A stretch of 64,000 bases of DNA, taken from NCBI GenBank assembly GCA_041656115.1, contig JBBAED010000002.1, positions 198,005 through 262,004 of the forward strand, written 5' to 3'. This DNA is from Dehalococcoidales bacterium. GTDB lineage: Bacteria > Chloroflexota > Dehalococcoidia > Dehalococcoidales > UBA5627. Numbering within the stretch: position 1 is the first letter of the stretch; every line of letters begins with the position of its first letter. The notes below the pieces were generated by a model. It was not told the origin of the DNA. It worked only from the letters and a program-made list of their open reading frames with translations, and searched no databases. The position numbers and the translations under genes were made by a program. Below are positions 49,971-59,399 of this stretch, piece by piece.

Positions 49971-51119
49971 ATGAGTGTACCCCAATATAAAGAGTTGCGC
50001 CGTTCTTACGGTTTTGACGAAGTTGCGATAGTCCCCGGAGACGTATCGATAAACCCCGACCAAACCAATTTGGATTTAAAAATCGGTGATATAACCTTTG
50101 GATTGCCGGTGATTGCTTCGGCAATGGACGGAGTAACCGATACCAAGACAGCCGTTATTATGAGTAATTACGGCGGCTTGTCGGTTTTAAACCTCGAAGG
50201 GATTCAAACACGATACGAAAGACCGGATGATATTTTAGAAGAAATAGCGCAAGCCCCCAACGATCAAATTACCGCCTTAATGCAAAAAATATATTCCCAG
50301 CCGATGAGAGATGACCTGGTAGCGGAGCGTATAAAAGCAATTAAAAAAGAAGGCGCCGTCTGTGCCGTTTCGGTTACACCGGCTAACACAAAAAGGCTTG
50401 CGCCGATTATTGTAGAAGCGGGAGCCGATATTTTGGTTGTTGCTTCAACGGTAACCACCGCCCGCCACATTTCAAAAAGCTACAAGGGTTTGAGCTTTGA
50501 AGAGCTTTGCAATACTATTTCGATTCCGGTTGTTGTCGGTAACTGTGTCAGCTACAGCGCTTGCTTGGAACTGATGCGAACCGGTATTGCGGCCATTCTG
50601 GTCGGTGTCGGCCCCGGTGCCGCCTGTACTTCTCGCGAAGTACTTGGTATCGGCGTTCCTCAGATTACGGCAACAATGGATTGTGCCGCCGCCCGTGATG
50701 ATTACGAAAAAGAGTCCGGCAGATACGTCCCTGTTATTACCGACGGTGGTTTCCGCAAGGGCGGCGACGTTTGCAAGGCATTTGTTGCCGGTGCCGATGC
50801 GGTAATGCTCGGTTCAATACTGGCTCAAGCCAAAGAAGCCCCGGGCAGGGGTTACCATTGGGGAATGGCTAATCCGCACGCTTCCCTTCCCAGAGGTACA
50901 AGGATTAAAGTCGGTGTTAATAGCTCTTACGAACAAATCCTGTTTGGCCCGTCTTCGATAACCAACGGCAGCCAGAACTTAATCGGCGCGCTGCGCACGA
51001 CGATGGGTGTTTGCGGAGCGGCAACAATCAGGGAATTACAGCAGGCTGAAATGGTAATTGCGCCTTCAATAACCAGCGAAGGCAAGTTTTATCAGATGAG
51101 CGGACTTGCTTCCAAGTAA
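49971..51119 (+). CDS. guaB3: GuaB3-type IMP dehydrogenase family protein
   Basis: A 382-residue TIM-barrel protein related to IMP dehydrogenase, with the active-site loop GPGAACTSREVLGIGVP (catalytic Cys about 222), TDGGFRKGGDVCKAFVAGADAVMLGS and no CBS domains. This form is found in actinobacteria and Chloroflexota; whether it oxidises IMP or has another role is not settled. AAGGAGG precedes ATG 49971. It ends in a strong terminator and stands alone. Confidence 0.9.
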   Translation: MSVPQYKELRRSYGFDEVAIVPGDVSINPDQTNLDLKIGDITFGLPVIASAMDGVTDTKTAVIMSNYGGLSVLNLEGIQTRYERPDDILEEIAQAPNDQITALMQKIYSQPMRDDLVAERIKAIKKEGAVCAVSVTPANTKRLAPIIVEAGADILVVASTVTTARHISKSYKGLSFEELCNTISIPVVVGNCVSYSACLELMRTGIAAILVGVGPGAACTSREVLGIGVPQITATMDCAAARDDYEKESGRYVPVITDGGFRKGGDVCKAFVAGADAVMLGSILAQAKEAPGRGYHWGMANPHASLPRGTRIKVGVNSSYEQILFGPSSITNGSQNLIGALRTTMGVCGAATIRELQQAEMVIAPSITSEGKFYQMSGLASK

Positions 51120-51134
51120 CGATAATTAAGGACT

Positions 51135-51173
51135 AAAAAACGAAAGCCCTCGCAAAACACGAGGGCTTTTTTA
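51135..51173. terminator. Bidirectional terminator between guaB3 and the acidic-tail gene
   Basis: AAAGCCCTCG (51143-51152) pairs with CGAGGGCTTT (51160-51169). A T-run follows on plus and, because of AAAAAA at 51135-51140, also on minus. It serves both converging genes. Confidence 0.88.
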
Positions 51174-51192
51174 TATGCGGAATTATATGTGC

Positions 51193-51972
51193 TTATTCGT
51201 CGTCTTCGTCTTCATCGTCACCGGCATCGGCAGCAACCGGTGCTTCTCTGGGCACCTGAGGCACTATCGCTCTCGATTTATCCTGTTTGCGTTTGGAAGG
51301 AACGACAAGTTTCTCCGTATCCTTTTTGAATTTTTTAAGCGCCTCAAGTGATTCGGTATCGTTAACCTGCACTACCACCCCACACACCCCCATATCCCAA
51401 ATCGCCTGTAATTCATCAACACTTAACCCCAAAGGCACGGATACCAAAAGCGGTTTGGATGTCAAAAGTGCAAAACGCTTGTAAACGGTTAATTTTTGCC
51501 AAGTAAGCAAGAATTTTTCGTTTTGTTTTTCATCCAGGAAAAAAGCGTTTTGAGGCATTGTATCCAAAACGCGGATCATTTCGGTAGGCATTTCGTTATT
51601 AACAACAATTACTTTGTCCGTTTTTTCGGATTTCAATAAAGAAGCGGCCGGGATATTATCATCAAAAACAACAAAGTCGAGTACCGTTTTCTCAAAATCA
51701 ATTTTTACGGAACCGTTGAGGCGGCATCCGCACGGAATATTTTTAACCGCTTTGGCAGCTTTTTCGGCAGCTTTAACATCTGCAGCTTTTTGAGCATTAA
51801 ACAGCAGCGCATCCGCAACATCGGCAATATCCGTTCCAGCCGATAAATCCGCCTGACCGACCAAAGCAATAACAAGCAGTTTCGGTTTTAAGTTTTTTTG
51901 GACAGTTCTGAAACCCAAAGGCGGCGGCTCGGAATGCGAAGCCTGTTTTAATATATCAATTAAACGACCCAT
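51193..51972 (-). CDS. Uncharacterised protein with an acidic C-terminal tail
   Basis: A 259-residue protein that looks like an alpha/beta fold: LVIALVGQADLSAGTDIADV in the first third and VCGVVVQVNDTESLEALKKF in the last. CGCRL occurs near the middle. The final 12 residues are almost all Asp and Glu. No catalytic motif is recognised. ATG 51972 is chosen because GGGAGGGAAG lies before it; a TTG twelve bases upstream is less likely. It is a monocistronic gene ending in the shared terminator. Confidence 0.7.
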   Translation of the reverse strand: MGRLIDILKQASHSEPPPLGFRTVQKNLKPKLLVIALVGQADLSAGTDIADVADALLFNAQKAADVKAAEKAAKAVKNIPCGCRLNGSVKIDFEKTVLDFVVFDDNIPAASLLKSEKTDKVIVVNNEMPTEMIRVLDTMPQNAFFLDEKQNEKFLLTWQKLTVYKRFALLTSKPLLVSVPLGLSVDELQAIWDMGVCGVVVQVNDTESLEALKKFKKDTEKLVVPSKRKQDKSRAIVPQVPREAPVAADAGDDEDEDDE

Positions 51973-52000
51973 CTTCCCTCCCAAAATATAAGGATAATAG

Positions 52001-52076
52001 TGGAGCCAGCGAGAGGATTCGAACCCCCGACCCGCGCTTTACGAAAGCGCTGCTCTACCTACTGAGCTACGCTGGC
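52001..52076 (-). tRNA. tRNA-Thr(CGT)
   Basis: The minus strand starts GCCAGCGTAGCTCAG. The anticodon stem GCGCT/AGCGC encloses TTCGTAA (anticodon CGT), and the T-loop is TTCGAAT. CCA is encoded at 52003-52001. With GGT and TGT above, the window holds three Thr acceptors. Confidence 0.94.
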
Positions 52077-52130
52077 TTTAGCTAAAGTATAGCATAAACC
52101 CCGCTGTTGATAAAAAATCAAAAAGAGGGT

Positions 52131-52394
52131 TTAGCTGCGTTTCGGACGTTGCAGCAGAAACGAAAGTAAAATACCGCCGTCCACCTGGCTAACGCTGTGC
52201 GAAATTATCAGCCAGCCCCCGCCGTTAAGATTTGGTAGCGATTTACTGATATTATTTAAGGTTTTTGAAACCTTTAACGCAAAGGCCTTTTGTAGTTCAG
52301 GGTTTTTATAATCCGGTCCGTCGGATAAAATATCATCGTCCTGTTTTTGAAAGACAAACTCGGTTGCCATCGCATATTCATAAGGATTTTCCAA
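52131..52394 (-). CDS. Uncharacterised small protein of 87 residues
   Basis: A soluble protein with a charged N-terminal half (FVFQKQDDDILSDGPDYKNP), a helix (ALKVSKTLNNISKSL) and a hydrophobic end (GGWLIISHSVSQVDGGILL). The start is TTG 52394, six bases after GGAGG. No family is recognised. It is upstream-divergent from the aldo/keto reductase. Confidence 0.6.
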   Translation of the reverse strand: MENPYEYAMATEFVFQKQDDDILSDGPDYKNPELQKAFALKVSKTLNNISKSLPNLNGGGWLIISHSVSQVDGGILLSFLLQRPKRS

Positions 52395-52513
52395 AATGTA
52401 CCTCCGTTTATGTATAATGATTATGATTGTTATACGCAAACAATGTCAATGTTTTTGGAAAGCGTTTTGAATTTTTACATCAAGATTTATTCGGAATGAG
52501 GTAGATTTTAGTT

Positions 52514-53344
52514 ATGGATAACAAATTCAATATTAACGCGACAACAGTTTTAAATAACGGCGTGCAAATGCCGGTGTTAGGCTTGGGGACATGGCAAATA
52601 ACCGGAGAGGCCGCCGAAAAAGCAGTTGGGTGGGCGTTAAAGAGCGGTTACAGACATATCGATACGGCAACCGCGTATCACAACGAGGTTAATGTCGGCA
52701 AGGCTTTAGCCGAAAGCGGAGTTTCGCGTAAAGACCTCTTTATAACAACCAAACTCTGGAATACAGACCACGGTTACGATAATACGATTGCCGCCCTTGA
52801 AAAAAGCCTGCGGGATTTAGGGCTTACTTATGTCGATTTATACCTGGTACATTGGCCGGTAAGCGGTATGTATACCGAAACATGGAAGGCAATGGAGCAT
52901 CTGCTTGCTGCCGATAAATGCCGCGCCATCGGTGTCAGTAATTTTACAATCAGGCATTTGGACGAACTTTTAAAAGAAGCGCTTGTTATTCCGGCGGTAA
53001 ATCAAATGGAATTTAGCCCTTACCTTTATCAAAAGGATCTATTGGATTACTGCAATTCAAAAAAGATTCAGGTTGAGGCTTACAGCCCCTTAACGCGCGG
53101 CAACCAACTGGATGACCCCGAACTGGCGTCCATTGCCGCCAAATACGGTAAAAGCACTGCTCAAATACTTATCAGATGGTCGTTACAATCGGGGCTGGTT
53201 GTTATTCCGAAAGCATCATCGCTAAAGCATATCCAAGAAAATGCGGATGTATTCGACTTTGAAATATCCGCGGAAGATATGCAAAAAGTAACATCATTTC
53301 ATAAAGATTTGCGCATCTGCTGGAACCCTGAAAAAGAAGCTTAA
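52514..53344 (+). CDS. Aldo/keto reductase
   Basis: A 276-residue NADPH-dependent TIM-barrel oxidoreductase. The active-site Asp and Tyr are in YRHIDTATAYHNE (about 47-59), Lys is in FITTKLWN (about 77) and His in LVHWPV. The NADPH-binding motif VIPKASSLKHIQENADVFDF is near the C-terminus. It is of the 2,5-diketogluconate reductase/prostaglandin synthase-like type; the substrate is unknown. GAGGTAG precedes ATG 52514. It is not linked to any pathway gene nearby. Confidence 0.92.
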   Translation: MDNKFNINATTVLNNGVQMPVLGLGTWQITGEAAEKAVGWALKSGYRHIDTATAYHNEVNVGKALAESGVSRKDLFITTKLWNTDHGYDNTIAALEKSLRDLGLTYVDLYLVHWPVSGMYTETWKAMEHLLAADKCRAIGVSNFTIRHLDELLKEALVIPAVNQMEFSPYLYQKDLLDYCNSKKIQVEAYSPLTRGNQLDDPELASIAAKYGKSTAQILIRWSLQSGLVVIPKASSLKHIQENADVFDFEISAEDMQKVTSFHKDLRICWNPEKEA

Positions 53345-53483
53345 ATCGATAAAACCTTGTGCTATTCAAGATTGAATTATCAGTTTTTGGGGACTTTCGG
53401 AGAAGGCAACAGCACCTCTGCGCTTGATAAGTCCAATGTACTAAGAGTACAATAATCTATGCAATTATTAAAGGAGTTTTTTC

Positions 53484-54365
53484 ATGGAATCCAACCCTTA
53501 CAAAGTTAAATCCGGACTCGCCCAAATGCTTAAAGGCGGCGTTATTATGGATGTCGTTAACCCCGAACAAGCCAAAATCGCCGAAGCCGCAGGCGCCTGC
53601 TCCGTTATGGCCCTCGAAAGAGTGCCCGCCGATATCCGTGCCGCAGGCGGCGTCGCCCGCATGGCCGATATCTCCGTTATCGAAAATATTATGAAGGCCG
53701 TTTCTGTTCCCGTTATGGCTAAATGCCGTATCGGTCATTTTGTTGAAGCCAGGGTATTGGAATCAATCGGCATCGACTTTATTGATGAATCCGAAGTCCT
53801 AACCCCTGCCGATGAAACCAACCACGTCTGGAAGCACGATTTCAAAGTGCCTTTCGTTTGCGGTTGCCGCAATATCGGCGAGGCCTTAAGGCGTATTGCC
53901 GAGGGCGCCGCAATGATTCGCACCAAAGGCGAAGCCGGCACCGGTAATATCGTTGAAGCCGTTAGGCATATGCGCACGGTTACCGATAGCATCAGAGAGC
54001 TTGCCAACATGCCGCAAGAAAAATTGATTACCTTTGCCAAAGAAAACGGCGCTCCCTACGAACTGGTTAAATTAGTCCGCGATACCGGTAAACTACCCGT
54101 TGTTAACTTTGCCGCCGGAGGCGTTGCCACACCGGCCGATGCCGCCTTAATGATGCAGCTCGGCGCCGAGGGTGTCTTTGTCGGCTCAGGCATCTTTAAA
54201 TCGGAAGACCCCGAAAAGAGGGCTAAAGCCATCGTTAAAGCGGTCGCCAACTATCAAAACTACGAAATTATTGCCGAGGTTAGCCGAAACTTGGGTGAGG
54301 CTATGCCCGGAATCGAAATTAAACAAATCCCCGAAGACCAAATGCTCTCATCAAGGGGATCGTAA
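53484..54365 (+). CDS. pdxS: Pyridoxal 5'-phosphate synthase lyase subunit PdxS
   Basis: A 293-residue TIM-barrel enzyme that makes PLP directly from ribose 5-phosphate, glyceraldehyde 3-phosphate and ammonia. The N-terminal MLKGGVIMDVVNPEQAKIAE is followed by VMALERVPADIRAAGGVARM, MAKCRIGHFVEARVLE and FAAGGVATPADAALMMQLG, all conserved. AAAGGAG precedes ATG 53484. Its usual glutaminase partner PdxT is not adjacent and must be elsewhere if present. Confidence 0.97.
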   Translation: MESNPYKVKSGLAQMLKGGVIMDVVNPEQAKIAEAAGACSVMALERVPADIRAAGGVARMADISVIENIMKAVSVPVMAKCRIGHFVEARVLESIGIDFIDESEVLTPADETNHVWKHDFKVPFVCGCRNIGEALRRIAEGAAMIRTKGEAGTGNIVEAVRHMRTVTDSIRELANMPQEKLITFAKENGAPYELVKLVRDTGKLPVVNFAAGGVATPADAALMMQLGAEGVFVGSGIFKSEDPEKRAKAIVKAVANYQNYEIIAEVSRNLGEAMPGIEIKQIPEDQMLSSRGS

Positions 54366-54382
54366 ATTGCGGGAGGCTCGAT

Positions 54383-55921
54383 TTGCCGAGAGTAATTGAT
54401 GAAGAACTTAACGCATTACTGGAGATTTTGCCGCCGCATATCCGCCAACCGTTACAGCAACAAGAAGAGATAGATTTTTTGCTTGAAATCGTCTTGGATC
54501 TCGGTCGTTATCCGGAAGCGCGTTTCCCAAATAGCGACGTATGCCTGAGCATGCAAGAAGTTTCCCAAGATGATATCGACTTCGTAACCGCAAGAATCGG
54601 CAGTTTCGGTGAGGATAACCGTGCCGGTATTGAGCGCACGTTGCACCGTATTTCGGCTATCCGCAATCGTAAAGGTAAAATTGTAGGGCTTAGCTGCCGC
54701 GCCGGACGCGCCGTTTTCGGCACCATTAAAATAATAGAAGACTTGGTTCAATCGGATAAAAGCGTTTTACTGTTAGGACGCCCCGGAATCGGGAAAACGA
54801 CAATGCTAAGAGAGGCGGCGCGTGTACTTTCGACAGTGGCAAAGAAGCGTGTCGTAATTGTTGATACTTCAAACGAAATTGCCGGCGACGGAGATATCCC
54901 GCACCCTGCCATCGGACGCTCACGCCGTATGCAGGTAATCTCCCCCAACATGCAGCATGCCGTTATGATTGAAGCAGTCGAAAACCATATGCCTCAGGTG
55001 ATTATAATTGATGAAATCGGCACCGAATTGGAAGCGCAGGCCGCCCGCACAATTGCCGAACGAGGCGTTCAGTTAATCGGTACGGCGCACGGTAATACAC
55101 TTGAAAACCTGATGTTAAACCCAACCCTTTCCGACCTGATTGGCGGAATACAATCGGTAACTTTAGGCGATGAAGAAGCAAAAAGGCGCGGCACTCAAAA
55201 AACCATTTTAGAGCGCAAATCACCGCCGACTTTTGATATAGTAATTGAAATCCAAGACAGGTACCAAGTTGCGGTCCACCCCGATGTTGGGGCATCGATA
55301 GATGCTCTTCTTCGCGGATATCCGGCAACAACCGAAACGCGCTCCTTGGATAGTAACTGTGAAGTCGTTATTAAAAGGGAAGAGTTTTTTGACGTAAAAG
55401 AAAAGCCATCCAAATCGCGCGAAAGCACACCCCAAAAAAGGCAACCGTCGCCGAAGCTCTACCCTTTCGGTATTAACCGCGTCCGTCTGGAACAAGCGGC
55501 CAAGGAGCTGCATGTTACCTTGAATTTGGTGGATAATCTTAACGATGCGGATATGATGATAACTTCTAAAACTTATTATCGTAACCGTCCGCAAAAAATA
55601 CGTGATGCCGAAGCATCCAATCTGCCGGTTTATGTGCTCCGCAAACACACCCCAATCCAGCTCAAACAAATGCTGGCAACCATCCACCCCGGAGCTGTTA
55701 TCAGCAAAAACGAAGGCAGAAGTTACATTTTAGGTTCAGCGATTAAAGAGGCTGAAGAAGCGGTGGATATTGCCAAAGAAAGCACGGAGGCTGTTGAGCT
55801 AAACCCGCAAAGCGCTTATATTCGCCGTTTGCAACATATCGTTGCCGAAAGAAACAATCTTTTATCCAAAAGCACCGGCAGGGAACCCAACCGGCGGGTA
55901 AGTATATTTAAGGAATCGTAG
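54383..55921 (+). CDS. R3H-domain AAA ATPase (Ycf45-like)
   Basis: A 512-residue protein. The P-loop NTPase domain has Walker A LLGRPGIGKTTMLREAAR (about 131-148), Walker B VIIIDEIGTE and IGTAHGNTLENLMLNP, similar to the stage III sporulation AA / chloroplast Ycf45 group. The C-terminal region is likely R3H for single-stranded nucleic acid (QSAYIRRLQHIVAERNNL). Function is not established; roles in nucleic-acid processing are proposed for relatives. The start is TTG 54383 with GGGAGG upstream. tmk follows after 2 bp. Confidence 0.85.
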   Translation: MPRVIDEELNALLEILPPHIRQPLQQQEEIDFLLEIVLDLGRYPEARFPNSDVCLSMQEVSQDDIDFVTARIGSFGEDNRAGIERTLHRISAIRNRKGKIVGLSCRAGRAVFGTIKIIEDLVQSDKSVLLLGRPGIGKTTMLREAARVLSTVAKKRVVIVDTSNEIAGDGDIPHPAIGRSRRMQVISPNMQHAVMIEAVENHMPQVIIIDEIGTELEAQAARTIAERGVQLIGTAHGNTLENLMLNPTLSDLIGGIQSVTLGDEEAKRRGTQKTILERKSPPTFDIVIEIQDRYQVAVHPDVGASIDALLRGYPATTETRSLDSNCEVVIKREEFFDVKEKPSKSRESTPQKRQPSPKLYPFGINRVRLEQAAKELHVTLNLVDNLNDADMMITSKTYYRNRPQKIRDAEASNLPVYVLRKHTPIQLKQMLATIHPGAVISKNEGRSYILGSAIKEAEEAVDIAKESTEAVELNPQSAYIRRLQHIVAERNNLLSKSTGREPNRRVSIFKES

Positions 55922-55923
55922 TT

Positions 55924-56628
55924 ATGTCTTTGTTTATTACTTTTGAGGGCGGTGAAGGCAGCGGCAAGAGCTTCCAATCCAGTGTACTTTTAAAGCTACT
56001 GGCACGTGACGAAATCGCAGCAATTCAAACCAGAGAACCCGGCGGAACACAAATCGGGGAGGAAATTTCAAGGTGCGTTAAATGGCAAACCGAACCTATT
56101 TCTCCGCTCTCCGAGCTTTTACTGTTTAATGCTTCACGCTGTCATTTAATTGAAAGTGTTATCCGCCCGGCATTAAAGGAAGGTAAAATCGTTATATGCG
56201 ACCGTTTTACCGATTCCACCCTTGTTTATCAGGGTTTTGGGCGCCAGCTGGATATGAATACAATCAATGAGATTAACAATTTGGCAACGGGCGGATTAAA
56301 ACCCGATCTTACAATACTGATGGATATCCTGCCGGGGATTGGACTGGCACGTAAACACGGGCAAAAAAGAGACCGCTTCGAAAAGGAAAGCCTCACTTTT
56401 CACAATAAAATTCGCAAAGGCTACCTGGAACTGGCGGCCAAAGAACCGGAAAGATGGTTTGTAATCGATGCGTCAAAAAGCAAAGAAGAAATTGCCCGGG
56501 AAATCTGGCAAAAAGTACGCCCGCTAATCAAACAGAAAAACGATGATGAGATTGAAATCGAAGAAACTTTTTCGGCAACGGATTACACGGAACCCGATGA
56601 GAATGCCGGGGAAGGAACAGCAGAATGA
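55924..56628 (+). CDS. tmk: Thymidylate kinase
   Basis: A 234-residue P-loop kinase that converts dTMP to dTDP. Walker A is FEGGEGSGKSFQSSVL (about 5-20), followed by the DR(Y/F) motif CDRFTDSTLVYQGFGR and TREPGGTQIGE. The C-terminal 30 residues (EIEIEETFSATDYTEPDENA) are an acidic extension beyond the usual end. It starts 2 bp after the R3H gene and overlaps mnmA by four bases (ATGA). Confidence 0.95.
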   Translation: MSLFITFEGGEGSGKSFQSSVLLKLLARDEIAAIQTREPGGTQIGEEISRCVKWQTEPISPLSELLLFNASRCHLIESVIRPALKEGKIVICDRFTDSTLVYQGFGRQLDMNTINEINNLATGGLKPDLTILMDILPGIGLARKHGQKRDRFEKESLTFHNKIRKGYLELAAKEPERWFVIDASKSKEEIAREIWQKVRPLIKQKNDDEIEIEETFSATDYTEPDENAGEGTAE

Positions 56629-57665
56629 AAAAAATAGGGGTTGCTCTTAGCGGCGGTGTTGACTCTTCTGTCGCCTGTCTGCTTTTAAAAGACAGGGGCT
56701 ATGATATTTTTGCAATTACAATGTCGATTTCCGAATACAGTGATGATAAAATCGAATCGGCTTCGCAGGTTGCCGAGAAGTTAGCTATCCCACACTATGT
56801 GGTAGATCTTAAAAAAGAGTTTAACGAAGAAGTAATTCAGCCTTTTTGTTACAGTTACAGTATCGGAAAAACCCCAAACCCTTGCGTCCGCTGTAACTAT
56901 CACATCAAATTCAACGCACTTTTTGAAAAAGCAAAAGAGCTTGGGGCGGATTATCTGGCCAGCGGACATTATGCCCATATTTTGGAAACAGGCGCGGAAT
57001 TCAAACTGTTTAAGGGGGTTGACTCCGTTAAAGACCAATCGTACTTTCTTTATATGTTAAAACAGGAACAGTTAAAACATCTATTGATGCCGCTGGGAGG
57101 ATTTACCAAAAAGGAAGTAAAAGCAATCGCCGCAAAACTTGGAATCAGCACCGTTACAGGGCATGAAAGCCACGATATTTGTTTTATCCCACAAAACGGA
57201 TACGATGAGTTTATCCATGAAAATGTACCCACCGAACGCGGCAATGTCCTGGATACCGACGGCAAAATAATCGGAGAACATAAAGGGCTCGCCTATTACA
57301 CCGTCGGGCAAAGACAGGGGCTGGGATTGGCGTCAAGCAGCAGGAAATATATTGTTAAACTGGACCCGTTCAATAATACTATTATTCTTGGGGAATACGA
57401 ACAGCTTTTCTTAAACAAACTGCGCGCCGGTGAGTTAACTTGGGTATCGGGGAATGCCCCGCTTAACACGGAGCAAATAAATGCCAAAATCCGTTACAGA
57501 GCCCCCGAATCGCCGGTTAAAATAAAATTTGACGGTAATTATTGCGATGTGGAATTTGAACATCCTCAATGGGCAATAACACCCGGGCAGTCAATTGTTT
57601 TTTATCGCGGGGATGAGGTATTGGGCGGGGGTATAATTGAATCCCCCGATTTCTCAATGAGCTAA
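56625..57665 (+). CDS. mnmA: tRNA-specific 2-thiouridylase MnmA
   Basis: A 346-residue enzyme that thiolates U34 of Glu, Gln and Lys tRNAs. The PP-loop is ALSGGVDSSVA (about 7-17), and the catalytic Cys pair is in TPNPCVRCN (about 85-88) and GHESHDICFIP (about 186). It lies between tmk (ATGA overlap) and rnhB (37 bp). Confidence 0.95.
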   Translation: MKKIGVALSGGVDSSVACLLLKDRGYDIFAITMSISEYSDDKIESASQVAEKLAIPHYVVDLKKEFNEEVIQPFCYSYSIGKTPNPCVRCNYHIKFNALFEKAKELGADYLASGHYAHILETGAEFKLFKGVDSVKDQSYFLYMLKQEQLKHLLMPLGGFTKKEVKAIAAKLGISTVTGHESHDICFIPQNGYDEFIHENVPTERGNVLDTDGKIIGEHKGLAYYTVGQRQGLGLASSSRKYIVKLDPFNNTIILGEYEQLFLNKLRAGELTWVSGNAPLNTEQINAKIRYRAPESPVKIKFDGNYCDVEFEHPQWAITPGQSIVFYRGDEVLGGGIIESPDFSMS

Positions 57666-57702
57666 TCCTTACCTAATAATAAATCCAATCAAAGGAAGAA
57701 TA

Positions 57703-58335
57703 TTGAAGTCTGCTAATAAACCGACATTCGATGAAGAAAAGAAATTAACCAAGCAAGGATTCCGTTGCATTGCCGGAGTTGATGAAGCCGGGCGCGGCTG
57801 TTTAGCGGGGCCGGTAGTTGCGGCGGCAGTTATTCTTCCTTCAAAAATGAAAAGAGACTGGTTAAAACAGGTAGCGGACAGCAAGTTACTAACCGCCGAA
57901 AAGCGCGAATATCTTTATCCGTTTATTCGCGAAGAAGCCGTTGCATACGGAATAGGTGTCGTATCGAACGAAATTATCGATGTAACAAATATTTTACAAG
58001 CTACAAAACTTGCAATGAAACTGGCAATTGAAAAGTTGGATCCGCAACCGGATACCCTGCTTATAGACTACCTAAAATTGCAGGATGTACACCTGCCGCA
58101 AAAGGGAATCCCTCACGGAGACGGCTTGTGTTTATCAATTGCTTGCGCCTCAATTGTAGCTAAAGTTTACAGGGATAAATTGATGGATGAAATGGATGAG
58201 TTGTACCCGGGTTACGGATTATGTAAACATAAAGGCTATTGGACCGCAGAGCACATTTCGTGCCTTAATGAACTCGGCCCCTGCCCGATACACCGCCGTA
58301 CTTTCCGCCCAATCAAAGGAATGTATTTACGTTGA
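57703..58335 (+). CDS. rnhB: Ribonuclease HII
   Basis: A 210-residue enzyme removing ribonucleotides from DNA. The metal motif is GVDEAGRGCLAGPVVAAAV (Asp and Glu about 26-27), with DSKLLTAEKRE and LLIDYLKLQ, and GYGLCKHKGYWTAEH at the C-terminal active site. The start is TTG 57703 with AAGGAAG upstream. It overlaps yraN by four bases. Confidence 0.95.
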   Translation: MKSANKPTFDEEKKLTKQGFRCIAGVDEAGRGCLAGPVVAAAVILPSKMKRDWLKQVADSKLLTAEKREYLYPFIREEAVAYGIGVVSNEIIDVTNILQATKLAMKLAIEKLDPQPDTLLIDYLKLQDVHLPQKGIPHGDGLCLSIACASIVAKVYRDKLMDEMDELYPGYGLCKHKGYWTAEHISCLNELGPCPIHRRTFRPIKGMYLR

Positions 58336-58700
58336 AGCTCTCGCGCAAAGAAATCGGCGCGCTCGGAGAATCCCTCGCCGCAAATCACCTCAAAAATAAT
58401 GGCCTGGTTATAATTGAAACCAACTACCGATGCCCTCACGGGGAAATAGATATTATTGCTCAAGAAAAAAACTGTATTGTTTTTACGGAAGTTCGCACCA
58501 AGACCGGAAATTTGTTCGGTGCGCCCGAAGAATCGATAACAGAAAGTAAAAAGAAGCACTTAATAGATACGGCTTATACCTATCTTGAAGAAAAAGACCA
58601 AATGCAAGAGGATTGGCGGATTGATTTTGTCGCCGTGGAACTGGACCGTAACCATAAGCAGACAAGAATCGAGCATTACAGAAATGCAATTGAAGGATAA
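58332..58700 (+). CDS. yraN: UPF0102 (YraN) endonuclease-like protein
   Basis: A 122-residue protein of the restriction-endonuclease-like fold: ALGESLAANHLKNNGLVIIE, then HGEIDIIAQEKNCIVFTEVR (the D...ExK-type core), and DFVAVELDRNHKQTRIEHYR. Function is uncertain; it commonly follows rnhB. The start is TTG 58332, overlapping the rnhB stop. It is the last gene before the repeat island. Confidence 0.9.
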   Translation: MKLSRKEIGALGESLAANHLKNNGLVIIETNYRCPHGEIDIIAQEKNCIVFTEVRTKTGNLFGAPEESITESKKKHLIDTAYTYLEEKDQMQEDWRIDFVAVELDRNHKQTRIEHYRNAIEG

Positions 58701-58764
58701 GGCTTATTAAACAAAGCTCCTCGCCGTTCGTTGGACCCTTCGACAAGCTCAGAATGACGCTACC

Positions 58765-58864
58765 GTCTTTGCGAGGAGCGAGCCTCTGGCGAGCGACGTG
58801 GCAATCTCCAGAAAATTTATTAGAGATTGCTTCGCCTTCCCTACGGGAATGGTCTCGCAAAGAC
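58765..58864. repeat. Hairpin repeat unit 1
   Basis: GTCTTTGCGAG at the left pairs with CTCGCAAAGAC at the right; an inner GCAATCTC/GAGATTGC pair lies at 58801-58808 and 58823-58830. 100 bp. Confidence 0.85.
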
Positions 58865-59113
58865 AAGGGAGAATTGGTTCGCTGCGCTCGCAAAGACAGG
58901 GGTTTTGTCATCCCGCTTTCCTCTCTTGTCATCCTGAACGCAGTGAAGGATCTAAGATAACGGGGAATGTAGGCTGTAAGGTACCCTCAGCAACAAAAAG
59001 AGGCATCGCCCTACCGTATAAAGAGTTGCCGAACAGTGTACTATCCACCAACTCCCAGATTCTTCGGCAAGCTCAGACCCTTCGACAGGCTCAGGGCGCT
59101 CGGAATTTGGATT

Positions 59114-59219
59114 GTCTTTGCGAGGAACGAGCCTTTAGGCGAATGACGTGGCAATCTCCAAGAAATTTAATCTATATGAGATTGCTTCGCCTTCCCTGCG
59201 GGAATGGTCTCGCAAAGAC
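59114..59219. repeat. Hairpin repeat unit 2
   Basis: The same outer and inner inverted repeats as unit 1; 106 bp, with the longer loop AATTTAATCTATAT. Confidence 0.85.
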
Positions 59220-59313
59220 AAGGGAGAATTGCTTCGCTGCGCTCGCAAAGATAGAGGTCTTCCCCCAGCCGTTCGTATCCTTCGACAGGCTCAGGGCGCT
59301 CGGAATTTGGATT

Positions 59314-59399
59314 GTCTTTGCGAGGAACGAGCCTTCGGCGAGTGACGTGGCAATCTCCTACGGATTTATTAGAGATTGCTTCGCTGCGCTCGCAAAGAC
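59314..59399. repeat. Hairpin repeat unit 3
   Basis: The same outer and inner inverted repeats; 86 bp because the part CCTTCCCTGCGGGAATGG is missing. Confidence 0.85.
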